DNA of 64,000 bases from Anaeramoeba ignava (Eukaryota > Metamonada > Anaeramoebidae). Numbering within the stretch: position 1 is the first letter of the stretch; each line of letters starts with the position of its first letter. Below, piece by piece: positions 11,801 through 21,070 of this stretch. Under the pieces are notes generated by a model. That model was not told the origin of the DNA. It did no database searches and saw only the letters and a list, made by a program, of their open reading frames with translations. Location of the stretch: positions 1 through 64,000 of the forward strand of contig JAPDFW010000128.1 of the NCBI GenBank assembly GCA_028826165.1, in the 5' to 3' direction. Position numbers and translations under genes: made by a program.

Positions 11801-13224
11801 AATAAATTATATTTTGGAAATAAATTATATTTTATAATTAAATTATATTTTGTAATTAAATAATATATTTTGTAATTAAATTATATTTTGTAATTAAATA
11901 ATATTTTATAATTAAATTATATTTTATAAATAAATTATATTTTATAATTAAATTATATTTTATAAATAAATTATATTTTGTAATTAAATTATATTTTGTA
12001 ATTTAAATAATATTTTATAAATAAATTATATTTTGTAATTAAATAATATTTTATAATTAAATTATATTTTATAAATAAATTATATTTTATAATTAAATTA
12101 TATTTTATAAATAAATTATATTTTATAAATAAATTATATTTTATAATTAAATTATATTTTGTAAATAAATTATATTTTATAAATAAATTATATTTTGGAA
12201 TTAAATTATATTTTATAAATAAATTATATTTTATAAATAAATTATATTTTATAAATAAATTATATTTTATAAATAAATTATATTTTATAAATAAATTATA
12301 TTTTATAATTAAATTATATTTTATAATTAAATTATATTTTATAATTAAATTATATTTTATAAATAAATTATATTTTATAAATAAAGATCTTTGTGGAATT
12401 TAAGCATATTTTGGGGATTAAATTATAAATTATAAATTACAGGTCGAATTTGAAAATTTGAATCAAGATATTTTCTGGCTAATCCAAAATCAATAATACA
12501 ACAAAATGATTGACCTTTATGACAATTTCTTCTCAAAGCAAAATTTGACTAAAAAATAAAAGAAAATAAATAAGAAAATAAGAAAATAAAAATTTGATTT
12601 GTTTTTTCAAGAATAAATTACTGGCTTTATATCTCGATGTAAATAACCAGCTTCATGAACATCTTCTATTGCAGATATCATTTCAATTCCTAATCTTAAA
12701 GTAGTTCCTAAAGAAAATTTTCCTGTTGGCATTTTTCTTTTTAATTGTGCTAAATTATTCCCTAATAATTCCATAACAACATAATTATAATTTGGGATTC
12801 TGCCACATGAAATATAAATAGGTGCAAATGGAGAGTCTGTTTTCAAAGATTAATCCATATTTTTTAAATCAATTTTTTTTTTATTTTTTTGTTTTAATTT
12901 TTAATTGATTTTTGTTTTAATTTTTTTGTTTTAATTTTTTTGTTTTAATTTTTAATTATTTTTACCTTGAATTGATTTTAAAACAACAACTTCGAGTTTT
13001 AAAGACTCTCTTTTTTTGGCACATTCTTCCATTTTTACTGCTACATTTTTCTTTGTTTCAATATCTCTTGCTGCATAAATATCACCTTTTAAAAAAATTA
13101 AAATTAAAATTAAAAATTAAATTAAAAATTAAATTTAAAATTAAAATTAAAATAACTAACCAAAAGCTCCTTGTCCTATTTTTTTCTCAAGAATCCATCG
13201 ATTTCTTAATGTTGTACCAATCAT
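8830..13224 (-). CDS. CK1-superfamily protein kinase, tau-tubulin kinase (TTBK)-like, with C-terminal CaaX box
   Basis: Exons: 13224-13161, 13085-12966, 12836-12622, 12548-12441, 9990-9925, 9848-9662, 9595-9463, 9282-8830. All borders are GT-AG and phases agree. The kinase starts MIGTTLRNRWILEKKIGQGAFGD (glycine loop), then VAVKMEE (catalytic Lys), YLHRDIKPSNFALRR (catalytic loop), IIDFGLARKY (DFG) and GTARYASIASHK (CK1/TTBK activation segment). SLFYLLIEFLIGQLPWRK and a C-terminal DNYPFDWE are typical of TTBK. All catalytic residues are present, so it should be an active Ser/Thr kinase. After the kinase lies a Gln/Asn-rich tail ending HKKCCFVM. CFVM is a CaaX box with Met at X, predicting farnesylation and membrane anchoring. 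Reaching that end requires a one-base frame change near 9074-9076 (GGG on +); the alternative frame ends in low-quality Ile/Met/Lys sequence. The product is about 448 residues. Confidence 0.85.
9991..12440. repeat. Giant kinase intron made of an 18-bp satellite
   Basis: This 2,450-bp phase-0 intron (GTAATT donor, TTTAG acceptor) lies between the exon with the DFG motif and the exon with the GTARYAS activation segment. Apart from short ends it is a tandem array of an 18-bp unit, TTATATTTTATAAATAAA, with variants such as TTATATTTTGTAATTAAA. On the order of 130 units fit the length. A 94-codon open frame inside it simply translates six-residue repeats. Confidence 0.92.
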
Positions 13225-13404
13225 ATTTATTTAAAAATGATCAAATCAATTCAAAATTATAAAATAAAGAAAATAAAGAAAAGAAAAGAAAAGAAAAGAA
13301 AAGCGAGAAAAAAAATAAAATAAAAAATGAGAAAATTTTGATCTTTTTTTCCTTTTTAAAAATTTTTTTCTTTTTTCATTTTTTTCATTTTTTTTCTTTT
13401 AAAA
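13225..13404. promoter_or_regulatory. Divergent promoter region, kinase / first RCC1-BTB gene
   Basis: The 180-bp gap separates two divergent ATGs. It contains AAAAG repeats (13266-13305). On the + side is the element C-A-T(9)-C-T(4)-A(5) directly before the ATG, with its C at 13386, 19 bp upstream. No TATA-like element can be distinguished in such AT-rich sequence. Confidence 0.5.
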
Positions 13405-15204
13405 ATGAATGAAATTTTATTTTTTGGTTATAATCAATCTCCAAAACTTATCAAAAATGAACTAGATAAAATAAGAAAACCAATTCAATTTAAATTTGAA
13501 AATGAAAATGAAAATGAAAATGAAAATGAAAATGAAAAACAAATTAAACAAATTTCATCAGGTTTTTTTGGAACAATTTTACTTTTTAAAAATGGAAAAG
13601 CAATAGAATATCTAAAAGATTCAAAACAAAATCCTTCAAAAATCCAAATTGAAAATATTCAAAAAGTAACTGTTGGTTATCAAAATGAAGCTATTTTAAC
13701 AATAGAAGGAAATGTATTTGCCAAAGGAAGAGATATTAATCCAAAAAATCCAAAAGAATTTATCAATATTTCATCATTAATTGAAGATACAAATGATAGA
13801 ATAATTCAAGATGTTGTTTCTGGAGCTCATTCAATTTATTTATTAACTTCAAATCAAAATACTTATGGATTTGGTTATAATCAATTTGGTCAACTTGGTT
13901 TAGATTCTAAAACACTTGAAAAAACAGAAAAACCAATTTTAATGATGAAAAATGTTTCTAAAATATTTTCAGGAAATTGCTCAAGTCATATTTTTCTTTT
14001 AAATTCAAATCAAGAATTATTTGGATGCGGCGATAATAGATTTGATAAACTTGGATTAGGAAAATCAAGAAAAAAAGAAGAAAGAATCGATAAATTAACC
14101 AAAATCCAAAATATTCCAAAAGGCAAAATAATTGATATTCAATGTGGATATCATTATTCAATAATGTTGACTGAAAATGAAAATCAAAATCAAAATCCAA
14201 AAAGAAAACTTTATTCATGTGGTCATCATCAATATAATGGACTTGGCAAAAATAAATATATTTATGAATTTACTGAAATCAAATCATCTTTATTTGATGA
14301 TGATATTCTTGATTTTTCTGTTGGAGATAATTATACTTTGATTTTAACTTCCAAATCAAAATTGATAGGATTTGGAGATAATTATTTTGGTCAATTAGGA
14401 ACTGGAGATATAGAACATCAACAAATTCCAATTCAAATTGAACTTCCTAAATTAAGATTTAATAAAGATATTTCCAATTATCATATTTATTGTGGTTATT
14501 ACAAATCATTTCTTTATTATTCTCCTCCTTCTTTTTCCAATCTTGAAGAAGATTTGATAAAACTATTTGAAAGAAAAGAATTTTGTAATATTTCATTTAA
14601 AACCAAAAATGGAGAAATAATTAAAGCTCATAAATTAATATTGAAATATAGATTAAATCAAAATCAAAATCAAATTGAAAAACTTCAAGAAATTATTTCA
14701 AAAAAATCAATTAAAGAATCAAATCAAATATTTGAAATGATTTATTCAAATAGAATAATAAATACAATATTATATTCTGAAATTAAAGAAATTATAAATT
14801 TAAATGAAAAAATTGAAGAAACAATGAAAAGAATTTATTTAAATGAAAATGAAAATGAAAATGAAAATGAAAATGAAAAAGATTTTATAATTGAAAGAAA
14901 AGAAAAGAAATATAAATTTCCTAAATTAATATTAATAATGAGAAGTGAATTATATCGAGGAATGTTTTTATCTGTAACAGAAGATAAATCTAATAAAGTT
15001 AAAGATTATAGTGAATTAAGTAATAAATCATTTCAAATATTTGAATATTGGATTTATTCAAATCAAATTAAAGAAGGAATTCAAATTACACAAGAAATTA
15101 TTCAAGAATTAGAAACAGGAATTGATTATTTTCAATTAAATCAAACAAATCCAAATTTATTTGATTTATTAATTAACAAATTTAATAATCAAAATCAAAA
15201 TTAA
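13405..15204 (+). CDS. RCC1-repeat / double-BTB protein, paralogue 1
   Basis: Intronless, 599 residues. Residues 1-370 form RCC1-type propeller repeats, recognisable by GFGYNQFGQLG, GCGDNRFDKLGLG and GFGDNYFGQLGTGD. Next comes a first BTB module (FCNISFKTKNGEIIKAHKLIL, about 390-480), then a second (FIIERKEKKYKFPKLILIMRSELYRGMF, about 500-570). A short Asn-Glu run follows residue 33, encoded by GAAAAT hexamers. RCC1 propellers bind proteins (RCC1 itself acts on Ran) and BTB modules dimerise or recruit Cullin-3, so an adaptor role is the usual inference; no substrate can be read from the sequence. It is the first of six head-to-tail paralogues. The stop codon lies where (AATCAA) hexamers encoding the NQNQN tail merge into the downstream array. 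Confidence 0.9.
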   Translation: MNEILFFGYNQSPKLIKNELDKIRKPIQFKFENENENENENENEKQIKQISSGFFGTILLFKNGKAIEYLKDSKQNPSKIQIENIQKVTVGYQNEAILTIEGNVFAKGRDINPKNPKEFINISSLIEDTNDRIIQDVVSGAHSIYLLTSNQNTYGFGYNQFGQLGLDSKTLEKTEKPILMMKNVSKIFSGNCSSHIFLLNSNQELFGCGDNRFDKLGLGKSRKKEERIDKLTKIQNIPKGKIIDIQCGYHYSIMLTENENQNQNPKRKLYSCGHHQYNGLGKNKYIYEFTEIKSSLFDDDILDFSVGDNYTLILTSKSKLIGFGDNYFGQLGTGDIEHQQIPIQIELPKLRFNKDISNYHIYCGYYKSFLYYSPPSFSNLEEDLIKLFERKEFCNISFKTKNGEIIKAHKLILKYRLNQNQNQIEKLQEIISKKSIKESNQIFEMIYSNRIINTILYSEIKEIINLNEKIEETMKRIYLNENENENENENEKDFIIERKEKKYKFPKLILIMRSELYRGMFLSVTEDKSNKVKDYSELSNKSFQIFEYWIYSNQIKEGIQITQEIIQELETGIDYFQLNQTNPNLFDLLINKFNNQNQN

Positions 15205-15341
15205 AATAAAAATCAAAATTAAAATCAAAATTAAAATTAAAATTAAAATTAAAATTAAAATTAAAATTAAAATTAAAATTAAAATTAAAATTAAAATTAA
15301 AATTAAAATTAAAATTAAAATTAAAATTAAAATTAAAATTC
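15205..15341. repeat. TTAAAA hexamer spacer between RCC1-BTB 1 and 2
   Basis: A near-perfect array of the hexamer AAAATT begins at the stop codon of the upstream gene and ends just before the start-proximal CAT(n)CT element of the next gene. No coding content. Confidence 0.9.
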
Positions 15342-15369
15342 ATTTTTTTCATTTTTTTCTTTTCTAAAA

Positions 15370-17202
15370 ATGAATGATTGTTTATTTTTTGGTGAAAATC
15401 AATTTCCAATTCTTATCAAAAATAAGTCATATCTAATCACAAAACCAATTCAATTTAAATTTGAAAATGAAAATGAAAATGAAAATGAAAATGAAAATGA
15501 AAATGAAAATGAAAATGAAAATGAAAAACAAATTAAACAAATTTCATCAAATTCGTTTGCAACAATTTTCCTTTTCAAAAATGGAAAAGCAATAGAATAT
15601 TTAAGAGATTCAAAACAAAATCCTTCAAAAATCCAAATTGAAAATATTCAAAAAGTATCTGTTGGTTATCGAAATGAAGCTATTTTAACAATAGAAGGAA
15701 ATATATTCGCAAAAGGATATCTAATTGATTCAAAAAATCCAAAAGAATTTATCAATATTTCATCATTAATTGAAGATACAAATGATAGAATAATTCAAGA
15801 TATTGTTTCTGGAATTGGTTCAATTTATTTATTAACTTCAAATCAAAATGCTTATGGAATTGGTTTAAATAGATCAGGTCAAATTGGTTTTGATTCTGAA
15901 AAATTTCCAAAAACAGAAAAACCAATTTTAATGATGGAAAATGTTTCTAAAATATTTTCAGGAAATTTGTCTTATCATGTTTTTCTTTTAAATTCAAATC
16001 AAGAATTATTTGGATGCGGATTGAATAGATATACACAACTTGGATTAGGAGAATCAAGAAAAGAAGAAACAATCGATAAATTAACCAAAATCCAAAATAT
16101 TCCAAAAGGCAAAATAATTGATATTCAATGTGGATATGGTCATTCAGTAATGTTGATTGAAAATGAAAATGAATATGAATATGAATATGAATATGAAGAT
16201 GTTGAAAATCCAAAAAGAAAACTTTATTCATGTGGATATTCTGAAAATAATGGACTTGAAAAATTTGAAGACACTGATGAATTTACTGAAATCAAATCAT
16301 TTTTATTTGAAAATGATGATAATATTCTTGAAATTTCTGTTAGTGATTATTATACTTTGATTTTAACTTCTAAATCAAAATTGATAGGATTTGGAATTAA
16401 TTCTTATGGTCAATTAGGAACTGGAGATACAAATAATCAACGAATTCCAATTCAAATTGAACTTCCTAAATTAAGATTTGATGAAGATATTTCTAATTAT
16501 CATCTTTCTTGTGGACTAAGGAAATCATTTCTTTATTATTCTCTTTTTTCTTTTTCCAATCTTGAAGAAGATTTGATAAAATTGTTTGGAAGAAAAGAAT
16601 TTTGTGATATTTCATTTAAAACAGAAAATGGAGAAATAATTGAAGCTCATAAATTAATATTGAAATATAGATTAAATCAAAATCAAGATGAAATTGAAAA
16701 ACTTAAAGAAATCATCTTAAATAAATCAATTAAAGAATCAAATCAAATATTTGAAATGATTTATTCAAATAATTCCAAAATAAATCCAAAATTATATTCT
16801 GAAATTAAAGAAATTATAAATTCCAATGAAAAAATTGAAGAAACAATGAAAAGAATTTATTTAAATGAAAATGAAAAAGATTTTATTATTGAAAGAAAAG
16901 AAAAACAATATAAATTTCCAAAATTAATATTAATAATGAGAAGTGAATTATATCGAGGAATGTTTTTATCTGTAATAAATGATACTTCTAATAAAGTTAG
17001 AGATTATAGTGAATTAAGTAATAAATCATTTCAAATATTTGAATATTGGATTTATTCAAATCAAATTAAAGAAGGAATTAAAATTACACAAGAAATTATT
17101 CAAGAATTAGAAACAGGAATTGATTATTTTCAATTAAATCAAACAAATCCAAATTTATTTGATTTATTAATTAAAAAATTTAATAATCATAATCATAATT
17201 AA
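15370..17202 (+). CDS. RCC1-repeat / double-BTB protein, paralogue 2
   Basis: Intronless, 610 residues, with the same order of RCC1 repeats (GIGLNRSGQIGFD, GCGLNRYTQLGLG, GFGINSYGQLGTGD) and two BTB modules (FCDISFKTENGEIIEAHKLIL; FIIERKEKQYKFPKLILIMRS). The Asn-Glu run near residue 33 is longer than in paralogue 1. It also carries a private Glu-Tyr run (NEYEYEYEYED, near residue 270) made by GAATAT hexamers inside an RCC1 blade, an in-frame repeat insertion not present in its neighbours. The C of the CAT(7)CT(4) element lies 20 bp before the ATG. It is followed by the actin gene rather than by another paralogue. Confidence 0.9.
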   Translation: MNDCLFFGENQFPILIKNKSYLITKPIQFKFENENENENENENENENENENEKQIKQISSNSFATIFLFKNGKAIEYLRDSKQNPSKIQIENIQKVSVGYRNEAILTIEGNIFAKGYLIDSKNPKEFINISSLIEDTNDRIIQDIVSGIGSIYLLTSNQNAYGIGLNRSGQIGFDSEKFPKTEKPILMMENVSKIFSGNLSYHVFLLNSNQELFGCGLNRYTQLGLGESRKEETIDKLTKIQNIPKGKIIDIQCGYGHSVMLIENENEYEYEYEYEDVENPKRKLYSCGYSENNGLEKFEDTDEFTEIKSFLFENDDNILEISVSDYYTLILTSKSKLIGFGINSYGQLGTGDTNNQRIPIQIELPKLRFDEDISNYHLSCGLRKSFLYYSLFSFSNLEEDLIKLFGRKEFCDISFKTENGEIIEAHKLILKYRLNQNQDEIEKLKEIILNKSIKESNQIFEMIYSNNSKINPKLYSEIKEIINSNEKIEETMKRIYLNENEKDFIIERKEKQYKFPKLILIMRSELYRGMFLSVINDTSNKVRDYSELSNKSFQIFEYWIYSNQIKEGIKITQEIIQELETGIDYFQLNQTNPNLFDLLIKKFNNHNHN

Positions 17203-17392
17203 AATTAAAATTAAAATTAAAATTAAAATTAAAATTAATATTAAAAATCAAAACTAAAATTAAAATCAAAATTAAAATTAAAATTAAAATTAAAATTAAA
17301 ATCAAAATTAAAATTAATATTAAAATTAAAATTAAAATTAAAATTAAAATTAAAATCAAAATTAAAATTAAAATCAAAATTAAAATTAAAAA
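17203..17392. repeat. TTAAAA hexamer spacer upstream of the actin gene
   Basis: An AAAATT hexamer array with scattered AAAATC and TTAATA variants fills the gap from the RCC1-BTB 2 stop to the actin upstream element (C at 17399). A 73-codon open frame on the other strand is just translated Ile-Leu repeat. Confidence 0.9.
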
Positions 17393-17428
17393 TTTTTTCA
17401 TTTTTTTCTTTTCAAATTTTAAATAAAA

Positions 17429-18571
17429 ATGGATAATTATGATTTTGAAAATATTCAGTCATTAGTTATTGATAATGGATCAGGAATGATAAAAGCAGGA
17501 TTTGCAGGAGATGATGCACCAAGAGCAGTTTTCCCGACAATTGTAGGAAGATTAAGACACGAAGAGATTATGATTGGAATGGATCAAAATAAATCATATG
17601 TAGGAGATGAAGCCGAATACAAAAGGGGATTTTCAACAATAAATTATCCAATAGAACATGGAATAGTGAGAAATTGGGAGGAAATGGAAAAAATATGGAA
17701 TCATACATTTTATAATGAATTAAAAGTAGCACCTGAAGAACATCCTGTTTTATTAACGGAATCAATATTGAATCCAAAAAGGAATAGAGAAAAAATGACT
17801 GAGATTATGTTTGAAACTTTCAAACTCCCAGCGTTTTATGTTGCAATCACAGGAATATTATCAGTTTATTCTTCAGGAAGAAATACAGCAATGAATATTG
17901 AAATGGGTGATGGAGTTTGTTTTACTTTTCCCGTTATTGAGGGATATACTTTGCCTCATACAATCACAAAAATCAATTTGGCTGGAAGAGATTTAACTGA
18001 TTATTTAATCCAAAATTTAACTAGAAGAGGATATTTTTTTGAAAATAGTTCACAAAGAGAAATTGTTAAAGATATTAAAGAAAAACTTTGTTATATTGCT
18101 TATGATTTTGAACAGGAAATCCAAAATGCAAATGAATTCCAATCTTCAATTCAGAAACCTTATGAATTGCCTGATGGAAATATTATCACAATTGGAAACG
18201 AAAGATTTACAATCCCTGAAGCTTTGTTTAATCCTTCTTTGATTGGAAAAGATCACAAAGGAATTCATCAAGTGCTTTTTGATTCAATTAACAAATGTGA
18301 TTTGGAAATGAGAAAAGATTTTTATTCAAATATTCTGATTTCTGGTGGATCTTCAATGTTTCAAGGAATTCAAGACAGAATTGAAAAAGAAGTTTCAAAA
18401 TTAGCTCCAAAAAATATGAAAATAAAAATTATTGCTCCTCCTGAAAGGAAATATTCTGTTTGGATTGGTGGATCAATTTTGGCTTCTCTTTCTACTTTTC
18501 AACAAATGTGGATTTTAAAAAAAGAATTTGACGAATTTGGTTCTTCTATTGTTCACAAAAAATGTTTTTGA
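17429..18571 (+). CDS. Divergent actin, probable ATPase-deficient paralogue
   Basis: Intronless, 380 residues, the full length of actin and alignable end to end. Conserved: [25 protein letters not shown] (phosphate loop 1), [33 protein letters not shown]-type [28 protein letters not shown], and [19 protein letters not shown]. Changed at the active site: the hydrolytic Gln (137 in muscle actin, VAIQ) is Thr (VAIT, codon 17849-17851), Asp154 is Glu and Ser155 is Met (NIEMGDG), and His161 is Phe (VCFTFP). In the actin family these residues position the attacking water, so ATP binding is likely kept but hydrolysis impaired; this is inference. It ends VHKKCF, like conventional HRKCF tails. It sits between RCC1-BTB paralogues in the same orientation and shares their upstream CAT(n)CT element, 30 bp before the ATG. 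A conventional actin presumably exists elsewhere. Confidence 0.92.
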   Translation: MDNYDFENIQSLVIDNGSGMIKAGFAGDDAPRAVFPTIVGRLRHEEIMIGMDQNKSYVGDEAEYKRGFSTINYPIEHGIVRNWEEMEKIWNHTFYNELKVAPEEHPVLLTESILNPKRNREKMTEIMFETFKLPAFYVAITGILSVYSSGRNTAMNIEMGDGVCFTFPVIEGYTLPHTITKINLAGRDLTDYLIQNLTRRGYFFENSSQREIVKDIKEKLCYIAYDFEQEIQNANEFQSSIQKPYELPDGNIITIGNERFTIPEALFNPSLIGKDHKGIHQVLFDSINKCDLEMRKDFYSNILISGGSSMFQGIQDRIEKEVSKLAPKNMKIKIIAPPERKYSVWIGGSILASLSTFQQMWILKKEFDEFGSSIVHKKCF

Positions 18572-18598
18572 ATCCGAATCCGAATCCAAATCAAAATC

Positions 18599-18888
18599 AA
18601 AATTAAAATTAAAATTAAAATTAAAAATTAAAATTAAAATCAAAATTAAAATTAAAATTAAAATTTAAATTAAAATTAAAATTAAAATTAAAATTAAAAT
18701 TAAAATTAAAATTAAAATTAAAATTAAAATTAAAATTAAAATTAAAATTAAAATTAAAATTAAAATTAAAATTAAAATTAAAATTAAAATCAAAATTAAA
18801 ATTAAAATTAAAATTAAAATTAAAAATTAAAATTAAAATTAAAATTAAAATTAAAATTAAAATTAAAATTAAAATTAAAATTAAAATC
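18599..18888. repeat. TTAAAA hexamer spacer after the actin gene
   Basis: About 290 bp of nearly pure AAAATT hexamer runs between the actin stop and the next RCC1-BTB start element. It is the longest of the spacers in this array. Nothing else is seen. Confidence 0.9.
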
Positions 18889-18922
18889 CAAAAATATTTT
18901 TTTCATTTTTTTCTTTTTTAAA

Positions 18923-20929
18923 ATGAATGAAATTTTATTTTGGGGAAGAAATAAATTTCCAATTCTTTTCAAAAATAAACCAGAAGAAATAATAAAACCA
19001 ATTCAATTTAAATTTGAAAATGAAAATGAAAATGTAAAACAAATTAAACAAATTTTTTCAGGTTATTCTTCAGTAGTTTTCCTTTTCGAAAATGGAAAAG
19101 CAATAAAATATTCAAATGAAGAAAATGATTCAAATCCAAAACCTTCAAAAATGCCAATTAAAAATATTCAAAAAGTATCTGTTGGTCATTTTATTGAAAC
19201 TATTTTAACAATAGAAGGAAATTTATTTGCCAAAGGATATTATATAAATTCAAAAAATCCAAAAGAATTTACTAATATTTCATCATTAATTGAAGATACA
19301 AATGATAGAATAATTGAAGATTTTGTTTCTGGAGATAGTGCAATTTACTTATTAACTTCAAATCAAAATGCTTATGGAATTGGCTTCAATGAATATGCTA
19401 AACTTGGAGTTGATCCTAAAAAACTTCCAAAATCAGAAGAACCAATTTTAATGATGAAAAATGTTTCTAAAATATTTTCAGGAACTTCTTCAATTTCCGT
19501 TTTTCTTTTAAATTCAAATCAAGAATTATTTGGATGCGGATATAATTATGATTATCAACTTGGATTAGGAAAATCAAGAAGAGCAACAACAATCGATAAA
19601 TTAACCCAAATACAAAATATTCCAAAAGGCAAAATAATTGATATTCAATGTGGATTTTATCATTCAATAATGTTGATTGAAAATGAAAATGAAAATCCAA
19701 AAAGAAAACTTTATTCATGTGGGTATTATAGATATAATGGACTTGGACAAGATAAAGGATATACTTATGAATTTACTGAAATCAAATCATCTTTATTTGA
19801 AAATGATTATATTCTTGAAATTTCTGTTGGATTTATTGAGACTTTGATTTTAACTTCTAATTCAAAATTAATAGAATTTGGAGATAATAATTGGGGTCAA
19901 TTAGGAGATGATAATAATAAATATCGGTTAATTCCAATTCAAGTTGAGCATTCTGAATTAAAATTTAATGAAGATATTTCCAATTATCATATTTCTTGTG
20001 GATATCACAAATCATTTATTTATTATTCTCCTTCTTTTTCCAATCTTGAAGAAGATTTGATAAAATTATTTGAAAGAAAAGAATTTTGTGATATTTCATT
20101 TAAAACCAAAAATGGAGAAATAATTGAAGCTCATAAATTAATATTGAAATATAGATTAAAAGATGAAAATCAAAATGAAAAACTTCAAGAAATTATTTCA
20201 AAAAAATCAATTAAAGAATCAAATCAAATATTTGAAATGATTTATTCAAACAGAATAATAAATCCAAAATTATATTCAGAAATTAAAGAAATTATAAATT
20301 CAAATGAAAAAATTGAAGAAACAATGAAAAGAATTTATTTAAATGAAATTGAAAATGAAAATGAAAAAGATTTTATTATTGAAAGAAAAGAAAAACAATA
20401 TAAATTTCCTAAATTAATATTAATAATGAGAAGTGAATTATATCGAGGAATGTTTTTATCTGTAACTGATGATACTTCAAATAAAGTTACAGATTATAGT
20501 GAATTAAGTAATAAATCATTTCAAATATTTGAATATTGGATTTATTCAAATCAAATTAAAGATGGAATTAAAATTACACAAGAAATAATTAATGAAATTC
20601 AAATTGGAATTGATTATTTTCAATTAAATCAAACAAATCCAAATTTATTTGATTTATTAATTAAAAAATTTAATAATCAAAATCCAAAAAAAAAAGAAAA
20701 AGAAGAACGAAAAAAAAAACAAAAACAAAAAGAAAAAGAAGAAAAAGAAAAACGAGAACAAGAAAAACGAGAACAAGAAAAACGAGAACAAGAAAAACGA
20801 GAACAAGAAATCCAAAAACAAAAAGAACAAGAAGAAAAAGAAAAAGAAGAAAAAGAAGAACAAGAAATCCAAAAACAAAAAGAAAGAGAAATATTAAAAA
20901 GAAAACAGAAAAAATGTTCGATTTTTTGA
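18923..20929 (+). CDS. RCC1-repeat / double-BTB protein, paralogue 3, with coiled-coil tail and CaaX box
   Basis: Intronless, 668 residues, the longest of the six. RCC1 blades (GIGFNEYAKLGVD, GCGYNYDYQLGLG, EFGDNNWGQLGDD) and two BTB modules are as in its neighbours, but the Asn-Glu run near residue 33 is very short (FENENENVKQ). After the second BTB, about 60 extra residues rich in Lys/Glu/Gln/Arg (repeated KREQE) predict a charged coiled coil. The protein then ends KRKQKKCSIF. CSIF fits a CaaX prenylation box preceded by basic residues, so this paralogue alone may be membrane-anchored; this is inference. The tail is encoded by GAAAAACGAGAACAA-type repeats, so it may have arisen by repeat expansion beyond the usual stop. 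One RCC1 blade has drifted (IEFGD instead of IGFGD). Confidence 0.9.
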   Translation: MNEILFWGRNKFPILFKNKPEEIIKPIQFKFENENENVKQIKQIFSGYSSVVFLFENGKAIKYSNEENDSNPKPSKMPIKNIQKVSVGHFIETILTIEGNLFAKGYYINSKNPKEFTNISSLIEDTNDRIIEDFVSGDSAIYLLTSNQNAYGIGFNEYAKLGVDPKKLPKSEEPILMMKNVSKIFSGTSSISVFLLNSNQELFGCGYNYDYQLGLGKSRRATTIDKLTQIQNIPKGKIIDIQCGFYHSIMLIENENENPKRKLYSCGYYRYNGLGQDKGYTYEFTEIKSSLFENDYILEISVGFIETLILTSNSKLIEFGDNNWGQLGDDNNKYRLIPIQVEHSELKFNEDISNYHISCGYHKSFIYYSPSFSNLEEDLIKLFERKEFCDISFKTKNGEIIEAHKLILKYRLKDENQNEKLQEIISKKSIKESNQIFEMIYSNRIINPKLYSEIKEIINSNEKIEETMKRIYLNEIENENEKDFIIERKEKQYKFPKLILIMRSELYRGMFLSVTDDTSNKVTDYSELSNKSFQIFEYWIYSNQIKDGIKITQEIINEIQIGIDYFQLNQTNPNLFDLLIKKFNNQNPKKKEKEERKKKQKQKEKEEKEKREQEKREQEKREQEKREQEIQKQKEQEEKEKEEKEEQEIQKQKEREILKRKQKKCSIF

Positions 20930-21070
20930 AAAGAAATTATTAATAAAATTAAAAATCAAAATTAAAATCAAAATCAAAATCCAAATTAAAATCAAAATCA
21001 AAATCAAAATTAAAATCATAATTAAAAACCAAAATCAATATTCATTTTTCATTTTTTTTCTTTTCTAAAA

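Noticed and set aside
17429-18571. Actin copy as pseudogene
   Set aside because: Full length, no stop or frameshift, folding motifs conserved and own upstream element; changes cluster at the active site rather than being random.
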